DNA of 64,000 nt from Monoplex corrugatus (taxonomy: Eukaryota > Mollusca > Gastropoda > Littorinimorpha > Ranellidae), in the NCBI GenBank assembly GCA_030674185.1, contig CM060305.1, forward strand, positions 168,178,736-168,242,735, read 5' to 3'. Numbering within the stretch: the first letter of the stretch is position 1; every line of letters starts with the position of its first letter. Position numbers and translations under genes: made by a program. Positions 28,254 through 42,100 of the stretch are shown here, piece by piece. The notes beneath the pieces are model-generated. The model worked only from the letters and a program-made list of their open reading frames with translations, was not told where the DNA came from and made no database searches.

Positions 28254-29569
28254 GTGTGAAGTGTGCGTGTGTGTTGTGTGTGTGTGTGCGTGTGTGTGCG
28301 TGTGTGTTATGTGTGTGTGTGTGTGTGTGAGGTGTGTGTGTGTGTGTGTTATGTGTGTGTGTGTGTGTGAGGTGTGGTGTGTGTGTTATGTGTTTGTATG
28401 TGTGTGTGTGTGTGTATTAAGTGTTTATGTGTTTGTGATCATAGAATACATGACTGATTACTTTGTATCTGTGATTTATGACAAGTATCATGGATTAAGA
28501 TCATATTTATTCACTTACAATGATATTCTACCTAATGTTAATTAGTTTCTCAAAAATCTCTACAACTGTAATACTGACATGTACTTGTGTTCCAAAACAA
28601 GTGCGACTGCCCGCGCCCAAGCAAACAGGAACCAGAAGAACAAGTAAACCAAAGTGAACGCGTATTCAACACAAGACAAGCACAAATTTTCGGCCAACCG
28701 GCCTTTGTCAAGCGCGAATGCACGGTCACAAACAGACCACAAACAACACCAAACAACGGATAATAAGAAGAGGACTATAAACTTCCCTGCCGCCTCGTTC
28801 AGTGGATAAAAAGGGACCTTGACAAAGGCCGGTTGGCCGAAAATTTGCGCTTGTCTTGTGTTGTGTTGTGTACATGTGTGCTCATGAATGCATGCATGCA
28901 TTACATATACTACACACACATACACTTAAGTGTTCTTCAGAGAGACATATAGCACAGATTTACGTTTTCAGAGAAGATAATATTGGTGATTATGTCTTAG
29001 GTATGATAGCAGAATGGCTTAGGACAGTACACTTCTAATCAGAAGTTTTGAGTTCTGTCCTACCTGAATAGCACCTGTTGGGTGAAGGGTGGGTGATTTT
29101 TTCCAGATCTGATAGGTCAACATACATGCAGACCTACTATTGCCAGAATCCCCTTCATATGAAGACAGAATGTCAGATATGCGTGTTAACCCTTTGACTC
29201 CCACACCCTATACACCAACTGTAAAAACTTAACCCTTTGAGTCCCTCACCACATTCATCAGCTTCTATCCACCAGCTTCATGCATGAAGCTGGTGGATAG
29301 GGTGAGAGACTTGAATGGTAAAGGGTTAAGTTTTTGCTTTGTTAGTATGGTTGGCAGTGCAGGATGTTGGTGGACTAGGTGTGGGAGTCCAAGGGTTAAA
29401 GAGCCTATAAGCCATGTCAGTGTTCAGTGGTTATGTGAACTTGAAAGTACGTAGCATGCCTTAATAATAATAATTACAATATTTATATAGCGCAAAATCT
29501 TGATAAAATCAAATCTAAGCGCTGAAACAGACACGCACGCACGCACGTACGCACGCACACACACGCACG

Positions 29570-29664
<95 letters not shown>

Positions 29665-31853
29665 TGGCTATAAATGGGGAAAAGAATAAAAAGCAATAAA
29701 AGCAAGAATAAAAGCAATGGAAAATTATAGAGAGCATATCATATACAGTTATATAGTATAACAGTGTGATTCCCCTCCGAGCGGAGACAGGCTGCAGAGG
29801 GGGGGTTGAGTGAGGTTAGGATTTTATGCAGAGGAGAAAAGGTGAGTTTTGAGAGCGGACTTGAAGGAGACAAAAGTAGGTTGCTGACGGACTGAGAGAG
29901 GAAGTTTGTTCCAGGAGAGTATACCAGAAACAGAAGGCTCGTGGACCATAGATATTGAGCTTAGTGCGTGGAAAGCGAAAAGTCAGAGGATCAGAGGCAG
30001 AGCGGAGGGTACGTGAGGGAACATAGATCTCAAGTAGGCTTGACAGGTAATCGGGGGCTGCATTATTGAGGCTTTTGTAGCACATGGTGTCTAGTTTGTA
30101 GTGTATGCGCTTTGATACAGGGAGCCAGTGAAGTTGTGCCAGGAGAGGAGATATGTGGTCAGCTTTTTTCTTTTTGAGTACAAGGCGTACAGCATTGTTT
30201 TGAATGCGCTGTAGGATGTGAATGGTGGAGGCAGGAAGACCAGACAGGAGTGAATTGCAATAGTCAATGCGAGACATTATGAAGGAGAGAACGAGTTTTG
30301 CCTTCACCAGAATATGCAGACTGTGCAGCAAGATAATACCTGCACAGTGTGGACCAAACAGTGTGCATTCATGTATCTGAGGAAGTGTTTTCGGAATGTT
30401 ATGTTTTTAAATCTACCATTTGTAGCATGCAAACAATAATGTACATTTGGTTTCAGATGTCCTACAGGCTTACATACAGTGCACTGACAGCTCAAAGCCT
30501 TACCAAGGGTAAGTTTCTTTTTTTTTTCCTAATTTTGTCTTGATTTATTATTCCTTTATACCCTTGAGATGCAATCTTTTACTGGTTTATTGGTTGACAC
30601 TGTTGATTTGCATGAACTGTATGATTTTGTAATACTTGAGGATTGATTATCTAGAAACTAAAAGTCTTATGTATATAAAAAGCATGAAAAGGACAGTATT
30701 GGGAGTTGACATGATTGTAAGAACCCTTCTCACCTGTCTCACCTGTCGGCGTCACCGGGAACAGTGTTGGCCGCTGCACATGATGTCCTCACAAGTTGCC
30801 TCCAGCACTCTCGATCTTGGCTAAGTCTGACCACCTCCTGGAGTTTCTTGCCACTGATGTTTGTGATGTTTCTAGCAAGTGATGCAGGTGGCCGTCCTCT
30901 GTTTCTCTTTCCTTCCACTTTACCTTGGAGGACAGTGGACATCAAGTCTGTTCTCTCATTACAACCCTTAAGAACCCTTAAGTTGTAGTATATCTTGAAA
31001 CCAGTATTCGTTTTTTTGTTTGTTTATCTGTTGATTTTTCTAATTAGTTCATTCATTGTTTCTTTATCTGTTTGTTTGTTTGTTTACTCATTTACTACTT
31101 TTAGCCAGTGTTTGATATTATTCATTTATCTCATTTATTATTTAATTAGTTATTTGACTGGTACTACCGTGGCAGACTTATTTTTCTAGTGAGAGCAGCG
31201 ATTCAAGTTATTTTTTATACCAGCAATAGTGTAATCACAGAGCAGATGCCACCATTTTATAGTATAGACATCTTATTGACAAGCATTTTATAAAATGTAA
31301 TGACCAAACTGTTGTATGTTTTGTCATATGTTAATGTATGTTAAAAGTTCTTACTGTAGAAGACACTGAAAGTATAGCTGATTGATTTGGTGAGGTTCCC
31401 ATATAAACACGTGTATATCTCACATGCATGTGACATGGCTGTTCCCTCAATTCTCACATGATGTTGATGGCTTGATGGTGACATCTTGCTTTATCTAAAC
31501 ATTCACAGCAGAACATGTCACACGTGTGTTTATGAGTCAGAAGCTATAAATAGAGGTCCCATCCAAATTTGTCTGATTCATTGCTGCAACAAGGTATCTG
31601 ATGACATTTGTCATAGGCATCACAAAATTACAGTACAAATTGTAGGCTGTATGAGTACATTCTGGGGGAGCAGTATGTCTGTAGCTGTTGGTCTGGAGGT
31701 GGGGGGAAAGGAAACAGGGGTTATGGGTGACTGGTTGAGGGGTGGGGGGGTTGGGGGAGGACTCTGCAGCTAAAAAGAGCTGTGATTGAGTCATCATCTT
31801 CTGTAAACTATGTGAAATAAATTAACACGCGCGTGCGCACATTCGCACACGCA

Positions 31854-31943
<90 letters not shown>

Positions 31944-32054
31944 CACGCACGCACGCACGCACGACAACGCACCACACACACACACACACACACACCACCA
32001 CGCACAAGCACGCACGCACGCACGCACGCACGCACCACGCACGCATGCACCACA

Positions 32055-32085
<31 letters not shown>

Positions 32086-35000
32086 CAACACATAAAGGGG
32101 AAGAAAAAGACGGCAAAGAAAAAAAAATGTTGGAAAATTTATGGATTGGCATGTCAGACAGTGTGGTTCAAAGGCCAGACATGCATTCATACTCCACAAG
32201 AGTTTTAACTTGTCACATACCTGCGTGTAGTCATATTGTCTGTGAGATGGTGTGATAGAACTGTACGTCATGCTAATGTATCACCTACAACTATGCATCT
32301 GTTCAAGTACCAGAGTGATCAAAGCTTACAAAAATACATTTCAAAGCTTCCAATGTTGGGGTTAAAGCTGAACCATGAGGAGATGAAGATGTAATATGGT
32401 GTCTTGTGTAAAAAATATTTCTTCATAGAAAATAAAACTAGAGGTCATGATTTACTGCATTTTACGTTTATTTGCAGTTTATTGCACTAAACAGTTTTTG
32501 TGAATTTACATACTGTACATTGTTTGGCACTCAAAGAAATTAAAACATTTGGCCTTCACAGCATTGAACTTGACTGTCATCATTTACTTTGTCATAGCAT
32601 AGTATACCTAGTATGATATGTGTGACAGATGCTGTAAACCTTATTACATTAAACATTAAAAAAAAAATGCATCAGCTTTGGGGAGAGACGGGTATATGGA
32701 GAGGCATTATACCCAGTTGTTAGTTTGTCAGTGTCATGTTGCATTATTTCATTTTGTACAGCAAATTCTGGATGCCCAGACAGCAGTGACCCAGGCCATC
32801 ACAGCATTGAACTTGACTGTCAACATGTCGTTGCCTTTCAACATAACTGGCAAGGTATGCTGGAACTTTCATCTGCCATTTTGGTCTGGTTTGTGTTCAG
32901 TGTTCTCCTGATCTTGTGCTTTATTTACAAAGAAGTTACTGGCTGGGTGAAGTTGTAGTACAAAGTGTATACTTTGTGTAGCACGTTCTGCTGGTGTGGC
33001 ATATTCTGCTGTGTGGTATGTTGTGCTGTGTGGTATGTTCTGCTGTGTGGTATGTTGTGCTGTGTGGTATGTTGTGCTGTGTGGTATGTTGTGCTGTGTG
33101 GTATGTTGTGCTGTGCGGTATGTTGTGCTGTGTGGTATGTTGTGCTTTGTGGTATGCTGTGCTGTGTGGTATGTTGTGCTGTGTGGCATATTCTGCTGTG
33201 TGGTATGTTGTGCTGTGTGGTATGTTCTGCTAGTGTGGCATATTCTGCTGTGTGGTATGTTGTGCTGTGTGGTATGTTCTGCTAGTGTGGCATATTGTGC
33301 TGTGCGGAATGTTGTGCTGTGTGGTATGTTCTGCTAGTGTGGCATATTCTGCTGTGTGGTATGTTGTGCTGTGTGGTATGTTCTGTGCGGTATGTTGTGC
33401 TGTGTGGTATGTTGTGCTGTGTGGCATATTGTGCTGTGCGGTATGTTGTGCTGTGTGGTATGTTCTGCTAGTGTGGCATATTCTGCTGTGTGGTATGTTG
33501 TGCTGTGTGGTATGTTGTGCTGTGTGGTATGTGCTGTGCGGTATGTTGTGCTGTGTGGTATGTTGTGCTGTGTGGTATGTTGTGCTGTGTGTGGTATGTT
33601 GTGCTGTGTGTGGTATATTGTGCTGTGTGGTATGTTGTGCTGTGTGGTATGTTGTGCTGTGTGGCATGTTGTGCTGTGTGGTATGTTGTGCTGTGCGGTA
33701 TGTTCTGTTGTGTGGTATGTTGTGCTGTGTGGTATGTTGTGCTGTGTGTTGTGTGGTATGTTCTGCTGTGTGGCATGTTCTGTTGTGTGGTATGTTCTGC
33801 TGTGTGGTATGTTGTGCTGTGTGGTGTGTTGTGCTGTGTGGTATGTTGTGTTGTGTGGTATGTTGTGCTGTGTGGTATGTTGTGCTGTGTGGTATGTTGT
33901 GCTGTGTGGTATGTTGTGCTGTGTGGTATGTTGTGCTGTGTGGTGTGTTGTGCTGTGTGGTATGTTGTGCTGTGCGGTATGTTGTGCTGTGCGGTATGTT
34001 GTGCTGTGCGGCATGTTGTGCTGTGCGGCATGTTGTGCTGTGCGGCATGTTGTGCTGTGCGGCATGTTGTGCTGTGCGGCATGTTGTGCTGTGTGGTATG
34101 TTGTGCTGTGTGGTATGTTGTGCTGTGTGGTATGTTGTGCTGTGTGGTATGTTTACATACAGCAACATGTCAACATCAAGCCATCAACATTGTGTGTGTT
34201 GATGTTTGTTCATCACACTCACACACTCCCATATGTGCTCCACCAAATCTGCCAGCGGTCCTCTGACAGACTCTGTGAGCCAGTACAAGACCTGTGCACT
34301 GATGGAGTCCTGAAATAGGGACGGGAAGGAGAACAAGACCTATTTAACTCTTTCGCCCTGAACATACGCTGGAGCGTAGGTCACGCACACATCGTTCAGC
34401 CCGAGCATGAGGCCGAGCGTAGCTGACCTTTCGGAATTTTTGTAGGAAAGGGTCAAGGTTGGATGGGAAACTAAACATACTGGCTCCCTTGTATAACATA
34501 TCAAGAGTACGTGTGTACCCTTCCCGAGTGCTGGCGACCTTTGTTCGTCGGTTGAGGCGAGGTCACAGCGAGTGACTCGGTGCTCGAGTTCGCCGCGTGG
34601 TCGTGTGGGGTCAACATGGTGTCGAGTCAAACACAAGCTAGCCGTGCAGGGCGAATAAATGCAGGACCCCCAGACTTGGTATACACACTAACCAATCATA
34701 AATACACAAAATAAAAGTATTTTGGAGTGTATCAAAAAAAATTGTGATTTTTTTGTTCTTTGAGTATTATGATACCCCTTTGCGCGATTTTTTCAAAAAA
34801 TCAAATTTTTGAAAAAAAATGATTAATTTCATTATTTCGCAAACACACACTTTCAAACTTGCACACAAGTTAGTTTATTCTAATGACAACATCTCCACAA
34901 AATTTCGTTCCTCTGTCTATACAAGTTATTTTTTTACAAATTTATCAGTAACATAATATTTGGCCCAGGGGGGAGAGGTTGTGAGAATGAGCACTGGGCC

Positions 35001-36102
35001 AGGGTGGAGTGAGTTAACATTAAACTGGCTTTATCAGAATGATTGGAGCATTGAGATGAGCAGCAAGCTGGCCAGCAGGCTGGGATCAAACTTGAGACTT
35101 CAGATTTTACGTCCATGGCTCTGTCAATAGAGGTAGCCAACCTACTTTAAAAGATTGAAAAAAAACAGGCACCCTGCAGTTCACCTGAAAAGTCAAACCC
35201 ACAGTTCTTGTGTTATCAACATGGTGCTCTAATCATCTGAGCAAATGTGCCAGTAATTATGCTCAGTTTCAGTGGAGGATGGGGAAGAGTGGCTATTGTT
35301 GGGGAGGGGGAGGCAGTAAAATTTGGGCATTATTGTAATTTTCTGGAACTGAACTGGATAAAATTGATACCTTTAGTGAAGCCTTTAGTATGTCAGGTAT
35401 GTATTAATAACCGTTAATTCTACAGATTATCTCTTTAGTATTACTCATAAAATACATATGCAGTGTTACTTAGATCACTTCACTCTCAGCACAAGGAATG
35501 ATGCATTCAGTTACTTAACTCAGTTTTCCAATTGTAAAACCGTACATTTTTGTTTTGTGCATATTTTATTTGATTTTATGTATGATGTGTTCTGTCTTCT
35601 GCTGTCAGATCTCGGGTCCTGTGAAACTGATACGTAATGATCTGAAGTTTATATTTGGCAACCTTTCATCTCTGACAACCCTGATCGGTAGCTGTGGCAC
35701 TATACACAATGAATATATCACAGCTGTACAAGGTGTCTGCATTTCTGCTCTGTAAGTAACATAGCTTTAAAAACACACAGACACTGTATATAACTTTACT
35801 TCTAGCAAACATACAACTAACCACCAAACTTGCAAACATAAAGCACAGAACCAAACCATTCAAACAGAAAAATGACATGATAAAGACAATTTTTGAACAA
35901 GCACAGCTCAGCTTAACTTCTTAGGTCATCACATAGTGAATGTTTTCGAGGTTTTTTTTTTATTCATTTTGTCTGTTATTTCATTCTGATGAAGTATGTA
36001 TCTTTGTAACAGTTGATGTATTTTTTCTTCACAATTTGTCATTACTTTAAGTACATGAAGTGATAGGGACATGCTCAGTTCAGGGTAGGTAGTGTGTGTG
36101 TA

Positions 36103-36157
<55 letters not shown>

Positions 36158-39100
36158 TGTGTGTGTGTGTGAGTGAGTGAGTGAGAAAGAAAGAGAGAGG
36201 TGAAACAAAGTAACAAAGAAGAGAGGGGCAAAGAAATAAGTTGGGAAAGAACAACACAGCAAGATTTTAGCATGTAGACCGATACCTGGGTTTGCTATAG
36301 TGTACATTTAAAATGAAAATATTGTATATTGTTTCTGCCTTGTTCATGAGTTTTGCTCAGCCCCACTTTGCATACTGTGTACAGATAACTTTTGCGTTTT
36401 GAATCTAAACATAGTTAGATGGGCACATTAATTAGTCAAGAGGGTTCGATTGGCCTAAACCCCTTTGCCAAGTGGGTGAAGGTATTTCTGATTGCCCAGG
36501 TCAATATGTAGGCAGACCTGCCAGTTTCTAAACCTTCTTCATATATAAGTGCATGCAGAATTTGAATTATGCATGTTAAAGATCCTGCAAGTCACATCAG
36601 TGGCTGGCTTATGAAAACAAGAAAACACCAGCTTGCATGCCCACTGAATACAGAGTATATACACTGTGCATCAGCATACTGCCTGCACAGTGTGGGAGAA
36701 GCAATGTGACACATTCATGCATAAAGAAAACAACAGAATTCTTATTTAAAGAACTACAGTATGGTATCTCACAATTGCGGAGCTTGTGCATTTGTAAGAT
36801 ATGGTTATGTATTATTAAAAACAACGCAAACAGTACAGATGTGGTATGACACTGCTATGCTGTGGATACCCCCTGTTTTACGTTGATAATAGTCATTGTT
36901 CTGTTTTGCAATTTTCAGGGAAGGTGTGGGATTCCTCGTTCTGTGTCTGGCTGTGATGGGCTTGATGAACGCTCTGATGGTTGTTGGTTCTGCTCTGGCT
37001 TGGCCTTACTTTGGCAGAAGGTATGTATTTTATTGACAGTAGGAATTGGACTGGTTGACTGATTCTGTAAGGATTAGTGATTATGAATTGGACTGGATGA
37101 CTGAATGTGTAGTCGGCTGGAATAGCTCCGTTGGGAGAGCGTTTAGACTGAAGAGCTAAAGGTCCCTGGTTCAATCCCGAATTCCGGCACGGAACATTAT
37201 CCGGCGGTTGACATTTTTTTTCATGGCACTTGTGACGTCAGTGCATGTGGAATTCGTTCCGACCGCAGAGACATCATCTTGAGAAACTGAAACGGAAACT
37301 GTAGGGATTAATGATTTGAATTGGACTGGATGACTGACTGTGTAGGGATTAATGATTAGGAACAGGACTGGATGATTGAATGTGTAGGGATTAATGATTA
37401 GGAACAGGACTGGATGATTGAATGTGTAGGGATTAATGATTAGGAATGGGACTGGATGATTGAATGTGTAGGGATTAATGATTAGGAATGGGACTGGATG
37501 TTTGAATGTGTAGGGATTAATGATTAGGAAGTGGACTTGATGATTGAATGTGTAGGGATTAATGATTAGGAACAGGACTGGATGATTGAATGTGTAGGGA
37601 TTAGTGATTAGGAACAGGACTGGATGACTGAATGTGTAGGGATTAGTGATTAGGAATTTCACTTGATGATTGAATATGTAGGGATTAGTGATTAGGAATT
37701 GGACTGGATGACTGAATATGTAGGGATTAGTGATTAGGAATTTCACTTGATGATTGAATATGTAGGGATTAGTGATTAGGAATTGGACTGGATGACTGAA
37801 TATGTAGGGATTAGTGATTAGGAATTTCACTTGATGATTGAATATGTAGGGATTAGTGATTAGGAACAGGACTGGATGATTGAATGTGTAGGGATTAGTG
37901 ATTAGGAACAGGACTGGATGACTGAATATGTAGGGATTAGTGATTAGGAATTCTCTGAGGATTAATGATCGAGAATTGAATTGGTCAGCTGATTCTGTAA
38001 GGATTATTGATTAGAAGTTGTTGAACTGATAGGCTAAATCTGTATGGATTAATGATTAGAAGTAGGACTGGATAAGTGACTAATGATTAGGAATTGAAAT
38101 GGTTGACTGCTTCTGTAGGGATTAGTGATTAGAATTGGACTGGTCGACTGATCTGTGAAGATTCATGTTTAGGAATTGGGTTGGGTAACTGATTCTGTAG
38201 GGATTAATGATTAGGAGTAGGATTGGACAACTGATTCTGTAGCTCTTCGTTATAAGAAATTGGATTTGATGACTGATTCTGTAGAGATTAGTCATAAGAA
38301 TTGGACTGGTTGACTGATTCCATATGGATCAGTGATTGGGAACTGGACTGGTTGGTTGATTCTGTATGGATGACTGATTCTGTAAGAACTAGTGATTAGG
38401 AATTGAACTGGTTGATCGAACAACTTTAACCATTCATTGCAAGTACAACTTTTGCCATCATGTGCTGCATTGATATGAAACTTTTTATTGAACAGCATAA
38501 GGCTGAGAGAAATCTCATGAAGTCATGTGAGCACTGTATTATTTGTCAGCACAGCATCAGGTTGAAGGAAATATTCATTGCGAGTCATGTGAGCACTGTA
38601 TTATTTGTCAGCACAGCATCAGGTTGAAGGAAATATTCATTGCGAGTCATGTGAGCACTGTATTATCTGTCAGCACAGCATAAGAGTAAGAGAAATAACT
38701 CATTGAGTCATGTGAGCACTGGTAGAAAGAAACTCTAGGGAGAGCTAGACAACAGAAGGTCTTCAGAGAAGTAACCCCCTTTAGACAAGTGTTTCGGCCC
38801 TGAATTCCTTACACTCTCGGGGGGCCGGGCCACATCCAGGTCATGACTCCTGGATGCCCTTCTGCTGTTGTCTATTTTTTTTTTTTTTTTTTTTTTTCCC
38901 ACGCCGGGGATCGAACCTGGGCGATTCTGCGCTTCAGAACTGCGGTACGCGGTTTTACCAATGTGCTAACGGGGCACACATCATCTGTAGGGAATTTAAT
39001 CCTTATGAAGTTCACTTTTTTGGTTCTCCTTGCCCAGATCCAGCTTGAGCTCCTTTCTGCTGCTCTGCCATCGCTTTAAGGGCTCTAGTCCTCTTCTTCC

Positions 39101-42100
39101 CAGAAATGGCGAGTTGTTTCATGAGATCATAAGCAGAGGTGCCCACAAACCCTCTTGCCCCGACCTCTATGGCGAAGATTTTGACCCGCAGACCTGCTTT
39201 CTTCAGGGTGCTGGCAAGACCGGGTATTTTTCGGTCTTGTAGATATGTGCTTCTTCCATTCTGCTTTCGTATGGCACAGTGAGTTCTATCAGAATCATTG
39301 TTTCGAGGAGTCAGAGTGGAGAGCGATGTCTGGTCTCATGCCTGTCTTGCTGATGACATCTGGGTAATTTCTCCACTCTGGGAGGTCTGCTGTACACTCC
39401 CAGTCGACTGCTCCATCCAGAAGACCCTTTGGCAATGTGCTGGTTGTCATAGCCCTTTCGGGCCAGACCTGTTTCCCTCCTGCTTTGTAGAACGTTGTCA
39501 TAGCAATTGGTGCGTTTGGGGTCATGGTTTTTTCGCTAACCACATCTGTGATCACTTTCAGAACTTGGTTGTGCCTCCATGTATACCTTCCTTGGGCTAG
39601 CGCTACTTTGCAAGAGCTTAGGACATGTTCCACTGTTTGTTTCTTCTGACAGAGCGGACATGCTGGGTCGTCTGCTTTCCCCCATTTCACTAAGTTTGCA
39701 TTCGAGGGGAGCAGGTCATATACAGATCTGAGGAGGAAGCTTATCCTTAGAGGAGCCATGTGCCACATATCGTTCCAGCTGAGACTTCTTTGGAGTGCAC
39801 TGTCCCATGTTGTCCATTGCCCCTGTTGACCTTGCTGGACTGCCTTCTGCACTCTTTTGACATCTTCTTCTTCCTTCAACTCCTGTATGATCATGTCTCT
39901 TTTTTCCTTCCCTTTGGCTTTGGACCACCACTGCATTTTTGTTGCTCCCAGTCCCTGTCTGTTGGTTTGTGTGTGTCCAATTATTTCTTTGATGCTGAGG
40001 TTTCTCTTGGCATTGTTTACAGCCTCTTGGACTTTCCACTTTCTGCCAGTTCTCAGCTTTGGATGAACTGCTCTCACGATATTGTCCTCCGATTCCTCCA
40101 GCATGCTCAACAGTCTTGCTTTTCCAACTTTGTATTCCTCCACTATGGATTTCAGAGGTAGCTTCAGCATTGCTTGACGACAGTAGAATGCAACATCAGT
40201 GAGACCAGGTGGGACACCGAGCCATTTTCTTGTGTATTTGTTGATTTTGGCTTCCATTGCTTCGACTGTGCTGGTGCAAATGTCATAGATTAGCAGTGGC
40301 CACAGCAGCTTTGGTATCAGCATGAACTGTAGACACCAGACTTTGTATTTGCCTGGCAGTCCGCAGTTATCTATTTTCTTCAGGCCTTCTTCTGCTGTTT
40401 GCTTGGTTTCACATCCCTTTGTGTGTCTTTCAGGGAGTCATCATACCATCTTCCGAGACTTTTTACTGGCTCTTCTGTGACAGTGGGGATGGCTTGGTTG
40501 GCTACCATGAATTTGACTGAATCTGCCACTTTTCCTTTTCGCAGTGAGAGACTTCGGGATTTCTTAGGTTTGAACCTCATTCTTGAAGAGGCCACCAGCT
40601 CATCCAGCTGCTTTAAGATTTGGTGTGTCTCTTCCTCATCCGTGGACAAGACTGTTGTGTCATCCATGAAAGCTTTCAGAGGAGGCATCTGGTATCCATC
40701 TCCCAGATTCACTGGACCTGAACTCTTCATTGCAGCTTTCAAGATGACTTCCATTGCCAACACGAACAGTATGGGAGAGATTGCACAGCCCATTGCAATG
40801 CCCACCTCTAGGTCTATCCAGTCCGTGGTGTATTCTTTGGTAGAGAACCGCATTGAGAACCCTTGGAAATACTTCCTCAGCATTGTTCGGATGTTTTCTG
40901 GGATGTGATACATTTCAAGAGCCAGCTGGATCATATCGTGTGGAACTGATCCATATGCATTCGCCAGATCAAGCCAAACTACGTCAATGTCTCTCTTCTC
41001 TGTTCTTGCTTTTTGGATGGCATCCCAAATCAACGTGGCATGTTCCAAGCATCCAGGCATTCCTGGTATGCCTCCCTTTTGGACTGACATATCCAGATAC
41101 TTGTTTTCAGTCAGGTATTTTGTCAATCTTGCTGCCATAACAGAGAAGAAGATTTTCCCCTCGACGTTCAGAAGTGATATTGGCCTGAATGATTGATGCT
41201 GCTGGAGTTCTGCTCCTTCGGAATGTACACTCCTTCAGCTCTCATCCATTGGTCGCTGATCTTCTGGTTCCTCCATGCTGATCGAATCATCTTGTGGAGC
41301 CACTCGAGCACTTTTGGGCATTTCTTGTAGAGCAGGTATGGTATTCCGTTTGGTCCAGGTGCTGACTTGGCTCTGGCTTTCTTTACTACGTTCTTCACTT
41401 CATCCAGTGTTGGTGGTTTGTTATTGAATTTTCCTTCTGGCGCTGCAGGCCAAACCAGATTTTGGAGTTCAAGTGGTGCCTCGCGCTGAGAATCGGAATA
41501 TGTTTCCCTGAGATGCTGCTCTAGGGTTTCCTTGCCCACTGTGAGAGTCCCTGATTTGGGTTGTTCAAACAGCTTTCTTGCAAAGTCAAAGGGATCTTTG
41601 AAGAAACGATCTTGAGTCTTCTTCTTTTTGCTCTTTCTTCGCCTTGCTGATTCCACTTTGCTGAGAGCATTGTGTTTGGCCTTCAGATCTTTCCAGAGTT
41701 CCAGGAGCCCTTGCTTCTCGAATTCTGAGGCAGTTTTCATTCGCTTTTTAAGCTTCCTTTTCTCCCTCCGGATGCTCTCCATCTGCTGCTGTCTTCTGGA
41801 TTTCTGGGGAGGCGTTTTTGTCTTTGGCTGCTTCACTCCATAAGTGTCCCTGCAGATAGAGTATATGATGTCTCCGTATGTGTCAAGTTTGTGTTCCAGC
41901 GTACTGTTCCCTATTAGCGCATTCAGCTTAAGGACAAGTTCCTCATCTAATTTCTCCCATTGTTCTTTTGCACCGGCAGGCGGCAAATTGAGTTTTTCCA
42001 CGTTTGGCGTTAAGAGCTTGTGCAAAATCCGCATCAGAACCGTCAGCGTGGATGTCCTTGGCACTATGGTTTAATTCCTGGCCTTGGTCATCCAACGTCT

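Larger units (their letters stand above)
30986..32761. other. Intron with CA microsatellite, no gene
   Basis: T-rich then AT-rich intron. Contains the CA/GCAC microsatellite at 31826-32090 and a 33-bp copy of part of exon 8 at 32551-32583. Nothing else is recognised. Confidence 0.7.

Noticed and set aside
31833..32255. Histidine/threonine-rich and cysteine/valine-rich frames
   Set aside because: Translations of a CA microsatellite.
32678..32911. Longer version of tweety exon 8 starting upstream at about 32704
   Set aside because: It would fix the phase problem but adds about 19 residues absent from the family, from an acceptor without a pyrimidine tract.
33230..34318. Long frames on both strands ([11 protein letters not shown] and TTQHNIPHS periods)
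   Set aside because: The 17-bp unit has no stop in any frame, so all six frames stay open. No start context, splice sites or family similarity.
37116..37188. Functional tRNA-Phe gene
   Set aside because: Two mismatches in the T stem, an extra base before the anticodon stem and an attached SINE tail make it a tRNA-derived repeat.
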